A stretch of 64,000 nt of DNA from Anabaena sp. UHCC 0204 (GTDB taxonomy: Bacteria; Cyanobacteriota; Cyanobacteriia; Cyanobacteriales; Nostocaceae). The DNA lies in the NCBI RefSeq assembly GCF_009711975.1, contig NZ_VIKW01000012.1, positions 59,320 through 123,319 of the forward strand, given 5' to 3'. Positions 16,911 through 24,933 of this stretch are shown here, one piece after another (positions within the stretch are counted from its first letter, which is position 1; each line of letters begins with the position of its first letter). Under the pieces are notes generated by a model. It had not been told where the DNA came from and searched no databases. It worked only from the letters and a program-made list of their open reading frames with translations. The position numbers and the translations under genes are program-made.

Positions 16911-18308
16911 ATGCTTTATACTCATAATCAAAAATTCAATTTCTCCAAAAATGATGAATCTCTTCCACCGATAAGTATTTGGACAACATTAGCAGGTATG
17001 TTTCTTGTCGGTACTGTGGTTACTGGTATTTCTTTGTCTTCATGGGTGAAATATAATGTCACTGTCAAAGTCGCTGCTATTGTTCGTCCTATAGGTGAAA
17101 CCCGTGTAGTGCAATCAAAGATAGAAGGGGCTATTAAAGATATTTTAGTCAAAGAAAATCAAGTTGTTAAGCAAGGGGAAGTAATCGCCATTTTAGATAC
17201 TGAGCAATTACTAATCAAAAAAAGTCAATTAGAAGATAATATCAAACAAAGTAGATTACAAATAATCCAAATTTATGCTCAAAACCGGACTTTAAATAAT
17301 CAAATTATATCTGAAAAAAAAGTGATAGAAAATATTGTTAATTCTGCTAAAGAGGATTTATTAAGAAATCAAAGAGAATACAAAGAACGAAAAATTAATA
17401 CTGAAAGTGAATTAATGGCAGCGCAAGTAAATATCCAAAAAGAATTAGTAGATTTGCAAAAGGCTCAGGCTGATTTAGAATTTGCAAAAGTGGATCGCGA
17501 TCGCTATGAACAATTATCACAAATTGGCGCAATTGGTAAGCGAGAATTTGAGCAAAAACAGCTAGTTGTTAAACAGACAACTTTAACACTGCAATCTGCA
17601 AAAAAAGCTGTTGATATAGCCAAAATAAAAATTAAATCCACCCAAGCTGCGATTAATCCTACGACAGCAATGGTCAAAATGGCACAGGAAAGGATTGCTC
17701 AAGAAACCGCGAAAGGTGAAGCTAATATAGCTGCTTTAAATAAAGAAAAGGAAATTTTAGTTCAGCGATTAGTAGAAATTCAAACACAAATCAAACAGTC
17801 ACAAAAAGAACTCCAGCAATTAGAAAATCAACGAAAAAGTAGTATGATTCTTGCTACTAGTAACGGCATTATCTTTAAACTTAATTTACGAAATCCTGGT
17901 CAAGTAGTGCGTGCTGGTGAATCTATTGCTGAAGTTGTCCCTGATAATGCTTCTTTGGTAATTAAAGCCATGATTCCCACTGCGGAAATTAACAAAATTG
18001 CCATTGGTCAAAAAGTACAACTTCGGATTGATGCTTGTCCATATCCTGATTATGGAACTGCTAAGGGTGCGGTGAAAACTATTGCTCCCGATGTTATTAC
18101 ACCTCAAAGTAAAGATACAACTACTCCAATGTCTGCTGGTGTTAGTTACTTTGAAGCCACAATTCAACCCGAAAGTAGTTCCTTTGGCAATAATGGCCGT
18201 CAGTGTCTTCTGCAATCAGGAATGAACGCTACAGCCGATATAATTTCTAGGGAAGAAACAGCATTGCAATTTATGTTGAGAAAAGCCAGGTTAATTACTG
18301 ATTTATGA
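16911..18308 (+). CDS. HlyD-family adaptor for peptide export
   Basis: A 465-residue periplasmic adaptor joining the exporter to an outer-membrane channel. It has a single membrane helix near residues 28-48 after a short cytoplasmic part, a lipoyl half-motif (GAIKDILVKENQVVKQGEVIAILD), a long alpha-helical hairpin (about 100-305, Gln/Lys/Glu-rich), the second lipoyl half (ATSNGIIFKLNLRNPGQVVRAGE) and a beta-barrel with PDNASLVIKAMIP. The C-terminus ends in the membrane-proximal domain. It is almost contiguous with the C39 exporter. No TolC-like gene is nearby, so a shared TolC is presumably used. Confidence 0.93.
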   Translation: MLYTHNQKFNFSKNDESLPPISIWTTLAGMFLVGTVVTGISLSSWVKYNVTVKVAAIVRPIGETRVVQSKIEGAIKDILVKENQVVKQGEVIAILDTEQLLIKKSQLEDNIKQSRLQIIQIYAQNRTLNNQIISEKKVIENIVNSAKEDLLRNQREYKERKINTESELMAAQVNIQKELVDLQKAQADLEFAKVDRDRYEQLSQIGAIGKREFEQKQLVVKQTTLTLQSAKKAVDIAKIKIKSTQAAINPTTAMVKMAQERIAQETAKGEANIAALNKEKEILVQRLVEIQTQIKQSQKELQQLENQRKSSMILATSNGIIFKLNLRNPGQVVRAGESIAEVVPDNASLVIKAMIPTAEINKIAIGQKVQLRIDACPYPDYGTAKGAVKTIAPDVITPQSKDTTTPMSAGVSYFEATIQPESSSFGNNGRQCLLQSGMNATADIISREETALQFMLRKARLITDL

Positions 18309-18348
18309 GTAACGATTGAGTTTATATTCCACCTTTTAAGTCATAATC

Positions 18349-19008
18349 ATGATATCGTTTATGACATCTAATCAAAGAATACAGCAAGCATTACAGTGGT
18401 GGTTTTATAGAGAATTCTTGAAACTATTTCTGGAATCCGAAAAAATTCGTGATGATCTATTACAAGAATCTTTTACAATCCGGCGCGATCTAGATTTATT
18501 AATTATAGATAACCTGAATTTATCAGTTACAAGAATTCCAGCCCATATCAGAAAAATTGATAATTTTCATCATTCTTTAGTCCAATTGAGCGATCGCTTA
18601 TGTCCAATCTCTATTCAAGATAGTCTACCTTTATCTATTGAGTGTTTATTAGAACCGTGGATTAATTCCAATCCCTATCTAGATTTTCAAATTAATATGC
18701 CAGTTTACTGGCGAATTGAAGAACCTGAAAGGAGTTGGATAATTTTAAGAGTTTTAGAAGAATTACTGAAAATAACTTTACCAGAAACAGAAAGTTTACT
18801 CCCTATTTATATTCAAATTACTCTCAAACAAATAGGAAGTATCGGGCTATTGACTGTAAAAATTTCTTATCCTGATATATCCACTCTGATTTTTTACTCC
18901 CATTTGCCAGAATTAGAATATCTTTACGATAGCTTTAAATTCTTAATATCTGGTAAATGCTCCTACTTTAATAAGAATCTCATGTCAATTTGGCACTTTT
19001 ATTGGTGA
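18349..19008 (+). CDS. Degenerate kinase-like protein of the peptide cassette
   Basis: A 219-residue soluble protein, possibly from ATG 18349 or 18361. The N-terminal helices (REFLKLFLESEKIRDDLLQESFTIRRDLDLL) and the later ILRVLEELLKITLPETE segment are laid out like the dimerisation region and the first helix of a HATPase domain. However, no phosphoacceptor His motif, Asn of the N box or glycine-rich G boxes are present. It lies 40 bp after the adaptor and before the response regulator. I infer a pseudo-kinase or scaffold for the two-component pair; it could also be an immunity protein. Not recognised as a named family. Confidence 0.6.
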   Translation: MISFMTSNQRIQQALQWWFYREFLKLFLESEKIRDDLLQESFTIRRDLDLLIIDNLNLSVTRIPAHIRKIDNFHHSLVQLSDRLCPISIQDSLPLSIECLLEPWINSNPYLDFQINMPVYWRIEEPERSWIILRVLEELLKITLPETESLLPIYIQITLKQIGSIGLLTVKISYPDISTLIFYSHLPELEYLYDSFKFLISGKCSYFNKNLMSIWHFYW

Positions 19009-19280
19009 GTATTTTCTATGACTTGATATCTCGGAGAGTACCTGGTACTATATCTCTCCAAACTCTGATCAATACTAAATTATTTTTAAATAAAGATAAT
19101 TTTCATAGTTATACATAAACCTAGTAATTTCAGTATTTTTTAATGATCTTTAATGGGGTGAGGGGTGTGACCCCCCATAGCTGATAAATTATAAGTAATA
19201 GAATCTAGTAAAACTAATTAATAGTAGTAGATAGCAATCAAAAATTATCAGGTGTGTAACTATTGAGGCATTTATTAGAT
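19009..19280. other. Spacer with two hairpins
   Basis: Noncoding stretch before the response regulator. GGAGAG...CTCTCC flanks TACCTGGTACTATAT (about 19033-19059), and ATGGGGTGAGGGGTGTGACC continues into CCCCAT (about 19152-19178), a GC-rich hairpin. These may attenuate read-through from the transporter genes. No T-run follows. Confidence 0.4.
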
Positions 19281-19958
19281 ATGCAACAGGTTTTATCAAA
19301 AAAAACAATTTTCAAGTTCATGGTTATTGATGACCACGAATCAGTTTTAAATGGAACAGTTGAAATACTAAGAAAAAAATATCCTAGTGCTGAATTTAAT
19401 ACTGCTACAAATGCTAGTTATGCTTTTGAGCAAGTAATTAGCTATCAACCTGATTTGCTAATTATGGATCTTTCTATCCCAGAAAAAATGACAATGACAG
19501 CAAGAGTTGATACAGGTATTCAACTGCTAAAAGTCTTAATGGAAAATTATTCCCATCTAAATTTTGTTGTGCAAAGCGCCCATGTGAGAACATTAGTTAG
19601 AATTCGTCCTTATATTGATAATCATAAAGGAGGCTTTACTGTTGCTGATAAAAGTCTTTCTACCCAAGAAATGTTAACTAGAGTTGATTGGTCATTACAG
19701 GGATTAACTCACACAAAAGATATTAAAGGAATCCACTCAGGATTAGAGGTAAAACCAGAGTGGTTAAAGGTACTAAATTTAGCATTTGAAGAAGGATTAC
19801 AAGATAAAGTAATTGCTAAAAATATGTGTATATCTGAACGCATGGTGCGTCATTATTGGAGTAAGTTGCAAGACGCTTTAAATATTTATCCAGAAGAAGG
19901 TAAAAACATCCGTATTCAAACGGAAATGAAAGCTAGAGCCGAAGGATTAATTGATTAA
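19281..19958 (+). CDS. NarL/LuxR-type response regulator
   Basis: A DNA-binding response regulator of 225 residues from ATG 19281; a TTG at 19263 is also in frame. Receiver domain: FKFMVIDDHESVL acidic pocket, phosphoacceptor Asp about residue 63 in PDLLIMDLSIPE, and a Lys in TVADKSLS. The C-terminal helix-turn-helix (VLNLAFEEGLQDKVIAKNMC, then ISERMVRHYWSKLQDAL) is LuxR-like but with WLKVLNLAFEEG in place of the usual LTPREREVL. It is followed at 36 bp by a histidine kinase. Likely target: the peptide genes upstream. Confidence 0.88.
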   Translation: MQQVLSKKTIFKFMVIDDHESVLNGTVEILRKKYPSAEFNTATNASYAFEQVISYQPDLLIMDLSIPEKMTMTARVDTGIQLLKVLMENYSHLNFVVQSAHVRTLVRIRPYIDNHKGGFTVADKSLSTQEMLTRVDWSLQGLTHTKDIKGIHSGLEVKPEWLKVLNLAFEEGLQDKVIAKNMCISERMVRHYWSKLQDALNIYPEEGKNIRIQTEMKARAEGLID

Positions 19959-19994
19959 TTAACATAGTCATGTACTTTATCCGATTGAGGTCTT

Positions 19995-20888
19995 ATGCAA
20001 GCTCAGATTTTTGAAAAAGTTCAAAAAAGAATTTATTTTATTGCTGTAGGAAAATTAGCAGGAATTATCATTACTATTTTTAGTCTAGAATTGATTAGCT
20101 ATATTTTGTTAACTAGGGGTTGGTCAGTTTCTCTGGTACTAGGAATTTGTGTTGTCGTGATAAATTGCATTATGTTTATAGCACTATATGAATACAACCA
20201 AGCTTTTAAGTCGGTAATTCAAGCTCGTCAAACGATAATTGAAATTACATTTGAAACAATTCATAATGGACCACTCCAAAGTCTCGCTAAAGTTTTAAAA
20301 GTAGTGAGAGGAAAAGATTTACCCATAAATAAATTATTGCCTTTAATAGAAAAAGAACTAGAAGAATTGAACCAAGAATTACGGGGAATGTACGATTTTT
20401 TGCAGCAAGAAACCTTGACTCAAGATACCAGCCTTTATATAGGAAATAATGTAGTTATAGATTTGCGAAACCCTTTACATGAAATTTTATATCAAGTTTA
20501 TAGCTACACCTTAGATCGAGATTTTCCTTGCTTTAGAACTCTAAAGCTGAAAATCCACAATTTTGAACCTATTCATGAAAACAGTTTAAGTATTGAAAAT
20601 AAGCGAGGACTCTGCCGATTTTTAGAAGAAGCCTTGTGTAATGTTGGTAAACACGCCACAGGAATCACCTCTCTACAAGTTACTTATTCTTCATCCCAAG
20701 GACGTTACACTTTAAGTATTATGGATAATGGTTTGGGAATTCAATCATCTAAAGAAGGTTGGGGGACAAAACAATTTAAAAATTTAGCCCGACAAATAAA
20801 AGGTAAATTTCGACGAGTTTCTCTTTATCCTCAAGGTACTCTTTGTGAATTATCTTGGCCTTTAGCCAGTTCTTTTTGGTGGCAATAA
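19995..20888 (+). CDS. Membrane histidine kinase (NarX/DesK-like)
   Basis: A 297-residue sensor kinase. Two membrane helices (about 17-38 and 45-66) with almost no loop leave little room for a periplasmic sensor, as in intramembrane-sensing kinases. The phosphoacceptor is His90 in FETIHNGPLQSLAKVL (HisKA_3-like). The HATPase part has FLEEALCNVGKHATG (N box), MDNGLGIQ (G1) and GWGTKQFKNLARQI. It pairs with the LuxR-type regulator just upstream. Position at the end of a peptide-export cassette suggests it senses the peptide or envelope stress caused by it (inference). Confidence 0.9.
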   Translation: MQAQIFEKVQKRIYFIAVGKLAGIIITIFSLELISYILLTRGWSVSLVLGICVVVINCIMFIALYEYNQAFKSVIQARQTIIEITFETIHNGPLQSLAKVLKVVRGKDLPINKLLPLIEKELEELNQELRGMYDFLQQETLTQDTSLYIGNNVVIDLRNPLHEILYQVYSYTLDRDFPCFRTLKLKIHNFEPIHENSLSIENKRGLCRFLEEALCNVGKHATGITSLQVTYSSSQGRYTLSIMDNGLGIQSSKEGWGTKQFKNLARQIKGKFRRVSLYPQGTLCELSWPLASSFWWQ

Positions 20889-20920
20889 AAATCAATCAAT
20901 TATTCATTTTTTCCCATGTA

Positions 20921-20986
20921 GGGGCGAAGCATTCGGGCGATTAATTATCGGTTTTTTCCCAAGTTTATTTTCCGAATGCTTCGCCC
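20921..20986. repeat. Inverted repeat after the kinase gene
   Basis: GGGGCGAAGCATTCGG and CCGAATGCTTCGCCC form a 15-bp stem with a ~35-base loop. This GGGCGAAGCATTCGG sequence is a widespread cyanobacterial repeat. It may act as a 3' barrier for the peptide cassette. A further CCCGCTTCGCGAACG repeat follows near 21010. The remainder up to 21179 has no gene. Confidence 0.6.
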
Positions 20987-21179
20987 TTACACTAAATGCT
21001 GATGCTTACAGCCCGCTTCGCGAACGTCCTTACACCTAATACTGATATTTCTAATTACCGTCATGGATACGCCCCTACGACTCCTGCTGTAGCTGATTGC
21101 AGATCGCATTTTGCTCAACAACTGTGCCAATATAGAGAATCAAGAACTATATTGAGCAAGAGGAAAGCAGAAAAACGCC

Positions 21180-22136
21180 GTGCAGATCACATTCTTAGGG
21201 ACAAGTTCCGGTGTACCTACAAGATCACGCAATGTTTCTAGCGTGGCAGTCAGATTACCACAACGGGCAGAACTGTGGTTATTTGATTGTGGGGAAGGAA
21301 CTCAGCACCAAATTTTGCGGAGTGACTTAAAAATTAGCCAACTATCCCGAATTTTTATCACCCATATGCACGGTGATCATATTTTTGGCTTAATGGGATT
21401 GCTGGCTAGTTGCGGTTTAGCTGGTAATGTAGAAAAAGTTGATATCTATGGACCATCGGGATTAAACGAATACCTACAAGCTGCTTCCCGTTATTCTCAC
21501 ACCCATTTTTCTTACCCCATCAAAGTGCATACTGTTCAACCGGGGGTGATTTATGAAGATGATGAATTTACAGTTAGCTGTGGACCCTTACATCATCGCA
21601 TTACTGCTTTTGGCTATAGAGTAGCAGAAAAAGATCGAGCAGGACGCTTTGATATAGATAAAGCCAAAGCCTTGGAAATTCCTTCTGGTCCAATTTACGG
21701 ACAACTCAAGCGCGGTGAAACAGTAACACTTGCAGATGGAAGAGTAATTAATGGTAGTGAATTATGTGGACCAACTGAAATTGGTCGAAAAATTGCCTAT
21801 TGTACAGATACGGTTTATTGTGACGGTGCAGTACAATTAGCACAAGATGCAGATGTATTAATTCATGAAGCAACTTTTGCTCATCAAGATGCAGAGATGG
21901 CTTTTCAGAGATTACATTCAACAACGACAATGGCAGCACAAACAGCGTATAGTGCGGGAGTGCGTAAGCTAATAATGACACATTTTAGTCCCCGTTATGC
22001 GCCAGGAAATACTATTGAGTTAAAAGATTTACTGAAAGAAGCACGGGCAATTTTTCCTAAAACAATCATGGCTCATGATTTTTTGGTTTACGATGTCCCT
22101 AGAAGACGAGAAATTCCTATAAGTGCGATCGCCTAA
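21180..22136 (+). CDS. rnz: Ribonuclease Z
   Basis: A tRNA 3'-end processing endonuclease of 318 residues, a normal length for the short form. The GTG start at 21180 gives MQITFLGTSSGVPTRSRNVSSVA, the canonical N-terminus. Zinc ligands: HMHGDHIFGLMG around residue 62, LHHRITAFGYRV, CTDT near residue 217 and THFSPRY near 273, and the PPG-loop region GLAGNVEKVDIYGP is also seen. It is followed at 29 bp by the peroxiredoxin gene on the same strand, a possible operon. Confidence 0.94.
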   Translation: MQITFLGTSSGVPTRSRNVSSVAVRLPQRAELWLFDCGEGTQHQILRSDLKISQLSRIFITHMHGDHIFGLMGLLASCGLAGNVEKVDIYGPSGLNEYLQAASRYSHTHFSYPIKVHTVQPGVIYEDDEFTVSCGPLHHRITAFGYRVAEKDRAGRFDIDKAKALEIPSGPIYGQLKRGETVTLADGRVINGSELCGPTEIGRKIAYCTDTVYCDGAVQLAQDADVLIHEATFAHQDAEMAFQRLHSTTTMAAQTAYSAGVRKLIMTHFSPRYAPGNTIELKDLLKEARAIFPKTIMAHDFLVYDVPRRREIPISAIA

Positions 22137-22165
22137 TTCTGCTATAATTCCTGTTTAACCTAATT

Positions 22166-22642
22166 ATGAGTAATATTCCCCAAATTGGACAATCTGCACC
22201 AGATTTTTCCACACCAGATCAAAACAATAATATCATCAATCTTGCTGATCTGAATGAGTGGATAGTTCTCTATTTTTACCCGAAAGATAATACACCAGGC
22301 TGTACTACTGAAGCACAAGATTTTACGGAATTATCTTCAGAATTTACCGCATTAGGTACAAAAATCATCGGTGTTAGCCCAGATTCGGCAACATCTCATT
22401 GCAAATTTATTGACAAACATAATTTATCAATTACTCTGTTAACTGATCCTGAACATAAATTAATAGAAGCCTATGGTGCATGGCGTTTAAAGAAGTTTAT
22501 GGGTAAAGAATATATGGGAGTTGCTCGGTCAACTTTTTTGATTTCACCTGATAAAATCATCGCCTACACTTGGCCTAATGTGAAAACTAAAGGTCATGCT
22601 CAAGCTGTATGCAAAAAAATTCAAGAATTAGCGGCTCTTTAA
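22166..22642 (+). CDS. Peroxiredoxin of the BCP/PrxQ type
   Basis: A 158-residue thiol peroxidase reducing hydrogen peroxide and alkyl hydroperoxides. The peroxidatic Cys is in YPKDNTPGCTTEAQDF at about residue 47, with the family Thr and the downstream Arg in GVARSTFLI. Many PrxQ proteins have a resolving Cys five residues after the first; here that place is Gln (CTTEAQ), so another Cys (SHCKF near 78, or AVCKK near the end) or an external thiol must resolve. The rest of the fold (GVSPDSATSHCKF, LTDPEH) is standard. It is downstream of rnz. Confidence 0.92.
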   Translation: MSNIPQIGQSAPDFSTPDQNNNIINLADLNEWIVLYFYPKDNTPGCTTEAQDFTELSSEFTALGTKIIGVSPDSATSHCKFIDKHNLSITLLTDPEHKLIEAYGAWRLKKFMGKEYMGVARSTFLISPDKIIAYTWPNVKTKGHAQAVCKKIQELAAL

Positions 22643-22650
22643 AGTTTTGT

Positions 22651-22668
22651 AGTCCGATTGTTCGGACT
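22651..22668 (+). terminator. Hairpin after peroxiredoxin gene
   Basis: AGTCCG-ATTGTT-CGGACT starts 8 bases after the stop codon and is followed by TTGGTTG, a weak T-rich tail. Probable transcript end for rnz and the peroxiredoxin gene. Confidence 0.5.
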
Positions 22669-22926
22669 TTGGTTGTAGAGCTATAGCTTTGAATATTCAC
22701 TTATTTTGTGATAAATAGTTGATTTTAAAAATGTTAATTAATTTTAACTTTGCTTTACTGAATCATATTCATAAAATAACATAATAATTCTGACCTTCTC
22801 AAATTAATCAAACCAATTTCCTTTATTTGATCAATTTACACTCTTGAAGCGAGAAAATGAGCTTTATCAAGTTCTAAAAATCTTAAAAAAACGGCTCTAC
22901 CGTTCCTTTTATGTAAAACAATCTTT

Positions 22927-23037
22927 ATTGTAGTTTGGGTTGTCCGCGTTAGCGTTGCAAATTCAGGGAACAAAATTCAAAACCCCTTGCTATCCTCCCG
23001 CTAATGTTGGGTTTTGTTCCTCCACTCAACCTACAAT
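22927..23037. repeat. Inverted-repeat element (ATTGTAG...CTACAAT)
   Basis: About 111 bp bounded by ATTGTAGTTTGGGTTG on the left and CAACCTACAAT on the right in inverse orientation, with internal GGGTTTTG/CAAAACCCC segments. It has no coding capacity. It looks like a decayed non-autonomous element of the kind dispersed in cyanobacterial genomes. The remaining parts of the 22.65-23.12 kb gap are plain AT-rich DNA. Confidence 0.6.
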
Positions 23038-23122
23038 AATTAAATTAATATACTTTACCATAAGGGGAAAGTTAGAACTAAAAAAACTAGGCCAAATTTT
23101 GAATTAACACTGAATTTTAATT

Positions 23123-24295
23123 ATGTCCAGTCGTCCTATCTACCTCGATTGTCATGCTACTACCCCCGTTGATGAAAGGGTAATGGCTGCTATGATTCCT
23201 TACTTTACAGAAAAGTTTGGTAATGCTGCTAGTATTAGTCATGTTTATGGTTGGGAATCTGAAGCTGCTGTGAGACAAGCAAGGGAAGTTTTAGCAGAAG
23301 CGATTAATGCTACACCCGAAGAAATTGTCTTTACTAGCGGAGCAACGGAAGCGAATAATTTAGCTATTAAAGGTATCGCTGAAGCTTATTTCCAAAAAGG
23401 TCAACATATTGTGACTATTGCCACGGAACATAAAGCTGTTTTAGATCCTTGCGAATATTTAAAAAGTCTCGGTTTCGGGATTACAGTTTTGCCTGTTAAA
23501 AAAGATGGTTTAATTGATTTAAATCTGTTAGAAAAATCTTTGCGTCATGATACAATTTTAGTATCAGTGATGGCAGCTAATAATGAAATTGGGGTTTTAC
23601 AACCAATAGCTGAAATTGGAGAATTATGCCGTCAAAGACAAATTATTTTTCACACAGATGCAGCCCAAGCTATTGGTAAAATACCTTTAGATGTGGAAGA
23701 AATGAATGTTGATTTAATGTCTCTGACTGCCCATAAAGTCTATGGTCCAAAGGGGATTGGGGCTTTATATGTCCGCAGACGTAACCCTAGAGTGAAACTT
23801 GCTTCCCAACAACATGGGGGAGGACATGAAAGAGGAATGCGTTCGGGGACGTTATATACACCGCAAATTGTTGGTTTTGCGAAAGCTGTAGAAATTGCTT
23901 TAGTAGAACAAGAAACCGAAAATCAACGATTAATAGCATTAAAAGAAAGGTTGTGGAAACAGTTATCTAGTGTAGGAGGAATTCATTTAAATGGACACCC
24001 TCAAAAACGATTAGCAGGAAACTTAAATATTAGTGTTGAAGGTGTAGACGGTGCGGCACTTTCTTTAGGTTTACAATCAATCATGGCTGTATCTTCTGGT
24101 TCTGCTTGTTCTTCCAATAATGTTGCTCCTTCCTATGTGCTGACAGCATTGGGACATTCGGATAAATTAGCTTATGCTTCGGTGCGGTTTGGAATTGGGA
24201 GATTTAATACTGTTGAGGAAATTGATCAAGTTGCCCAACAGGTAATTTCTACGGTTCAAGGTTTAAGAAGTGCGTCAGTTGTTAGTTGCTCTTAA
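23123..24295 (+). CDS. Cysteine desulfurase (IscS/NifS family)
   Basis: A pyridoxal-phosphate enzyme of 390 residues that takes sulfur from cysteine for iron-sulfur clusters and tRNA thiolation. Motifs: YLDCHATTPVDERV, FTSGATEANNLAIKG, TEHKAVLDP (substrate-binding His), HTDAAQAIGK, the PLP-lysine in SLTAHKVYGPKGIGALY, and the sulfur-carrying Cys on a loop in SSGSACSSNNVAPSYVL. The long catalytic loop makes it a group I (IscS-like) enzyme. No scaffold or nif genes are adjacent, so a housekeeping role is more likely than nitrogen-fixation-specific NifS. Confidence 0.94.
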   Translation: MSSRPIYLDCHATTPVDERVMAAMIPYFTEKFGNAASISHVYGWESEAAVRQAREVLAEAINATPEEIVFTSGATEANNLAIKGIAEAYFQKGQHIVTIATEHKAVLDPCEYLKSLGFGITVLPVKKDGLIDLNLLEKSLRHDTILVSVMAANNEIGVLQPIAEIGELCRQRQIIFHTDAAQAIGKIPLDVEEMNVDLMSLTAHKVYGPKGIGALYVRRRNPRVKLASQQHGGGHERGMRSGTLYTPQIVGFAKAVEIALVEQETENQRLIALKERLWKQLSSVGGIHLNGHPQKRLAGNLNISVEGVDGAALSLGLQSIMAVSSGSACSSNNVAPSYVLTALGHSDKLAYASVRFGIGRFNTVEEIDQVAQQVISTVQGLRSASVVSCS

Positions 24296-24306
24296 AAAGT
24301 TTGAAA

Positions 24307-24425
24307 AGGCGACTAGAAGTCGCGGCTACACAGACAAAACCCACCTCCGTGGGTTTCAAACCCTTGATTTTTCATTAGTCCACACAGGTGGACTTGGCTT
24401 GTGTAGCAGTGAATTATATTCGCCT
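24307..24425. mobile_element. Small inverted-repeat element (AGGCGA...TCGCCT)
   Basis: A 119-bp element with imperfect ends: AGGCGA...GGCTACACA on the left and TGTGTAGC...TCGCCT on the right. Inside are two hairpins, ACCCACCTCCGTGGGT and GTCCACACAGGTGGAC. No coding sequence. Such folded elements with CTAGAAGTCGCGGCTACAC are common repeats in filamentous cyanobacteria. It fills the gap between two convergent genes. Confidence 0.65.
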
Positions 24426-24433
24426 CCTCTTAC

Positions 24434-24817
24434 TTAATCCTGAATGTACTCTTTTCCTGTGACTAAAGCCATTTCAGCGCGGACAAATTCTCGACCTAAA
24501 TAGGCTGCATGATCTAAGAAAGTAACAGGACAACCTGATGTTTCTTCAAAAACTTTGATACAGAGTTCTTTTGCGGTTCTGCCACTAAATACGGTTGTGT
24601 GGGTTCTTTCTACTTTTCCTCGTGCAGGAATTACTTTACCTGTTTCTGGATCTACTGCTAAACCGCGTTCATCAATAACATTGGTGAAATGTTTTGCATA
24701 AATTAATCTTTCATTGGGGTCTATGTAGATAATAAAATATCCATTGGGGTCAAGATCAATATGACGCTGAGAAAGTTTATTATCAATTGCTGTCAAATCT
24801 TCAAGTAGTAATGCCAT
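24434..24817 (-). CDS. DUF4346-like cyanobacterial protein
   Basis: A 127-residue soluble protein from the ATG at 24817; an ATG at 24829 would add four residues. It contains LDPNGYFIIYIDPNERLIYA, HFTNVIDERGLAVDPETGKV and ARGKVERTHTTVFSGRTAKE, a highly conserved block I associate with DUF4346. The VDPETGKVIPARG stretch could be a nucleotide- or cofactor-binding loop, but the function is not known. Single gene, convergent with the cysteine desulfurase. Confidence 0.8.
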   Translation of the reverse strand: MALLLEDLTAIDNKLSQRHIDLDPNGYFIIYIDPNERLIYAKHFTNVIDERGLAVDPETGKVIPARGKVERTHTTVFSGRTAKELCIKVFEETSGCPVTFLDHAAYLGREFVRAEMALVTGKEYIQD

Positions 24818-24933
24818 AGCTATTGTCAAAAGTAAGTTTATAGAGAGAGTGTTTTTATGTTACATCTCCAGTGTAATTGTTGTGTCGTATTTTTCTTAAA
24901 AATTGCTTGACTGAAAATATTAGACTAGCAATA

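Noticed and set aside
18349..19008. Considered as a normal histidine kinase
   Set aside because: No phosphoacceptor His motif, N box or G boxes, so it cannot be catalytically active as a kinase.
20996..21241. 81-codon plus-strand frame before rnz
   Set aside because: It overlaps the rnz start in another frame and includes a dispersed GCTTCGCGAACG repeat.
23123..24295. Considered as nif-specific NifS
   Set aside because: No other nif gene is in the window and the sequence reads as a general IscS-type enzyme.
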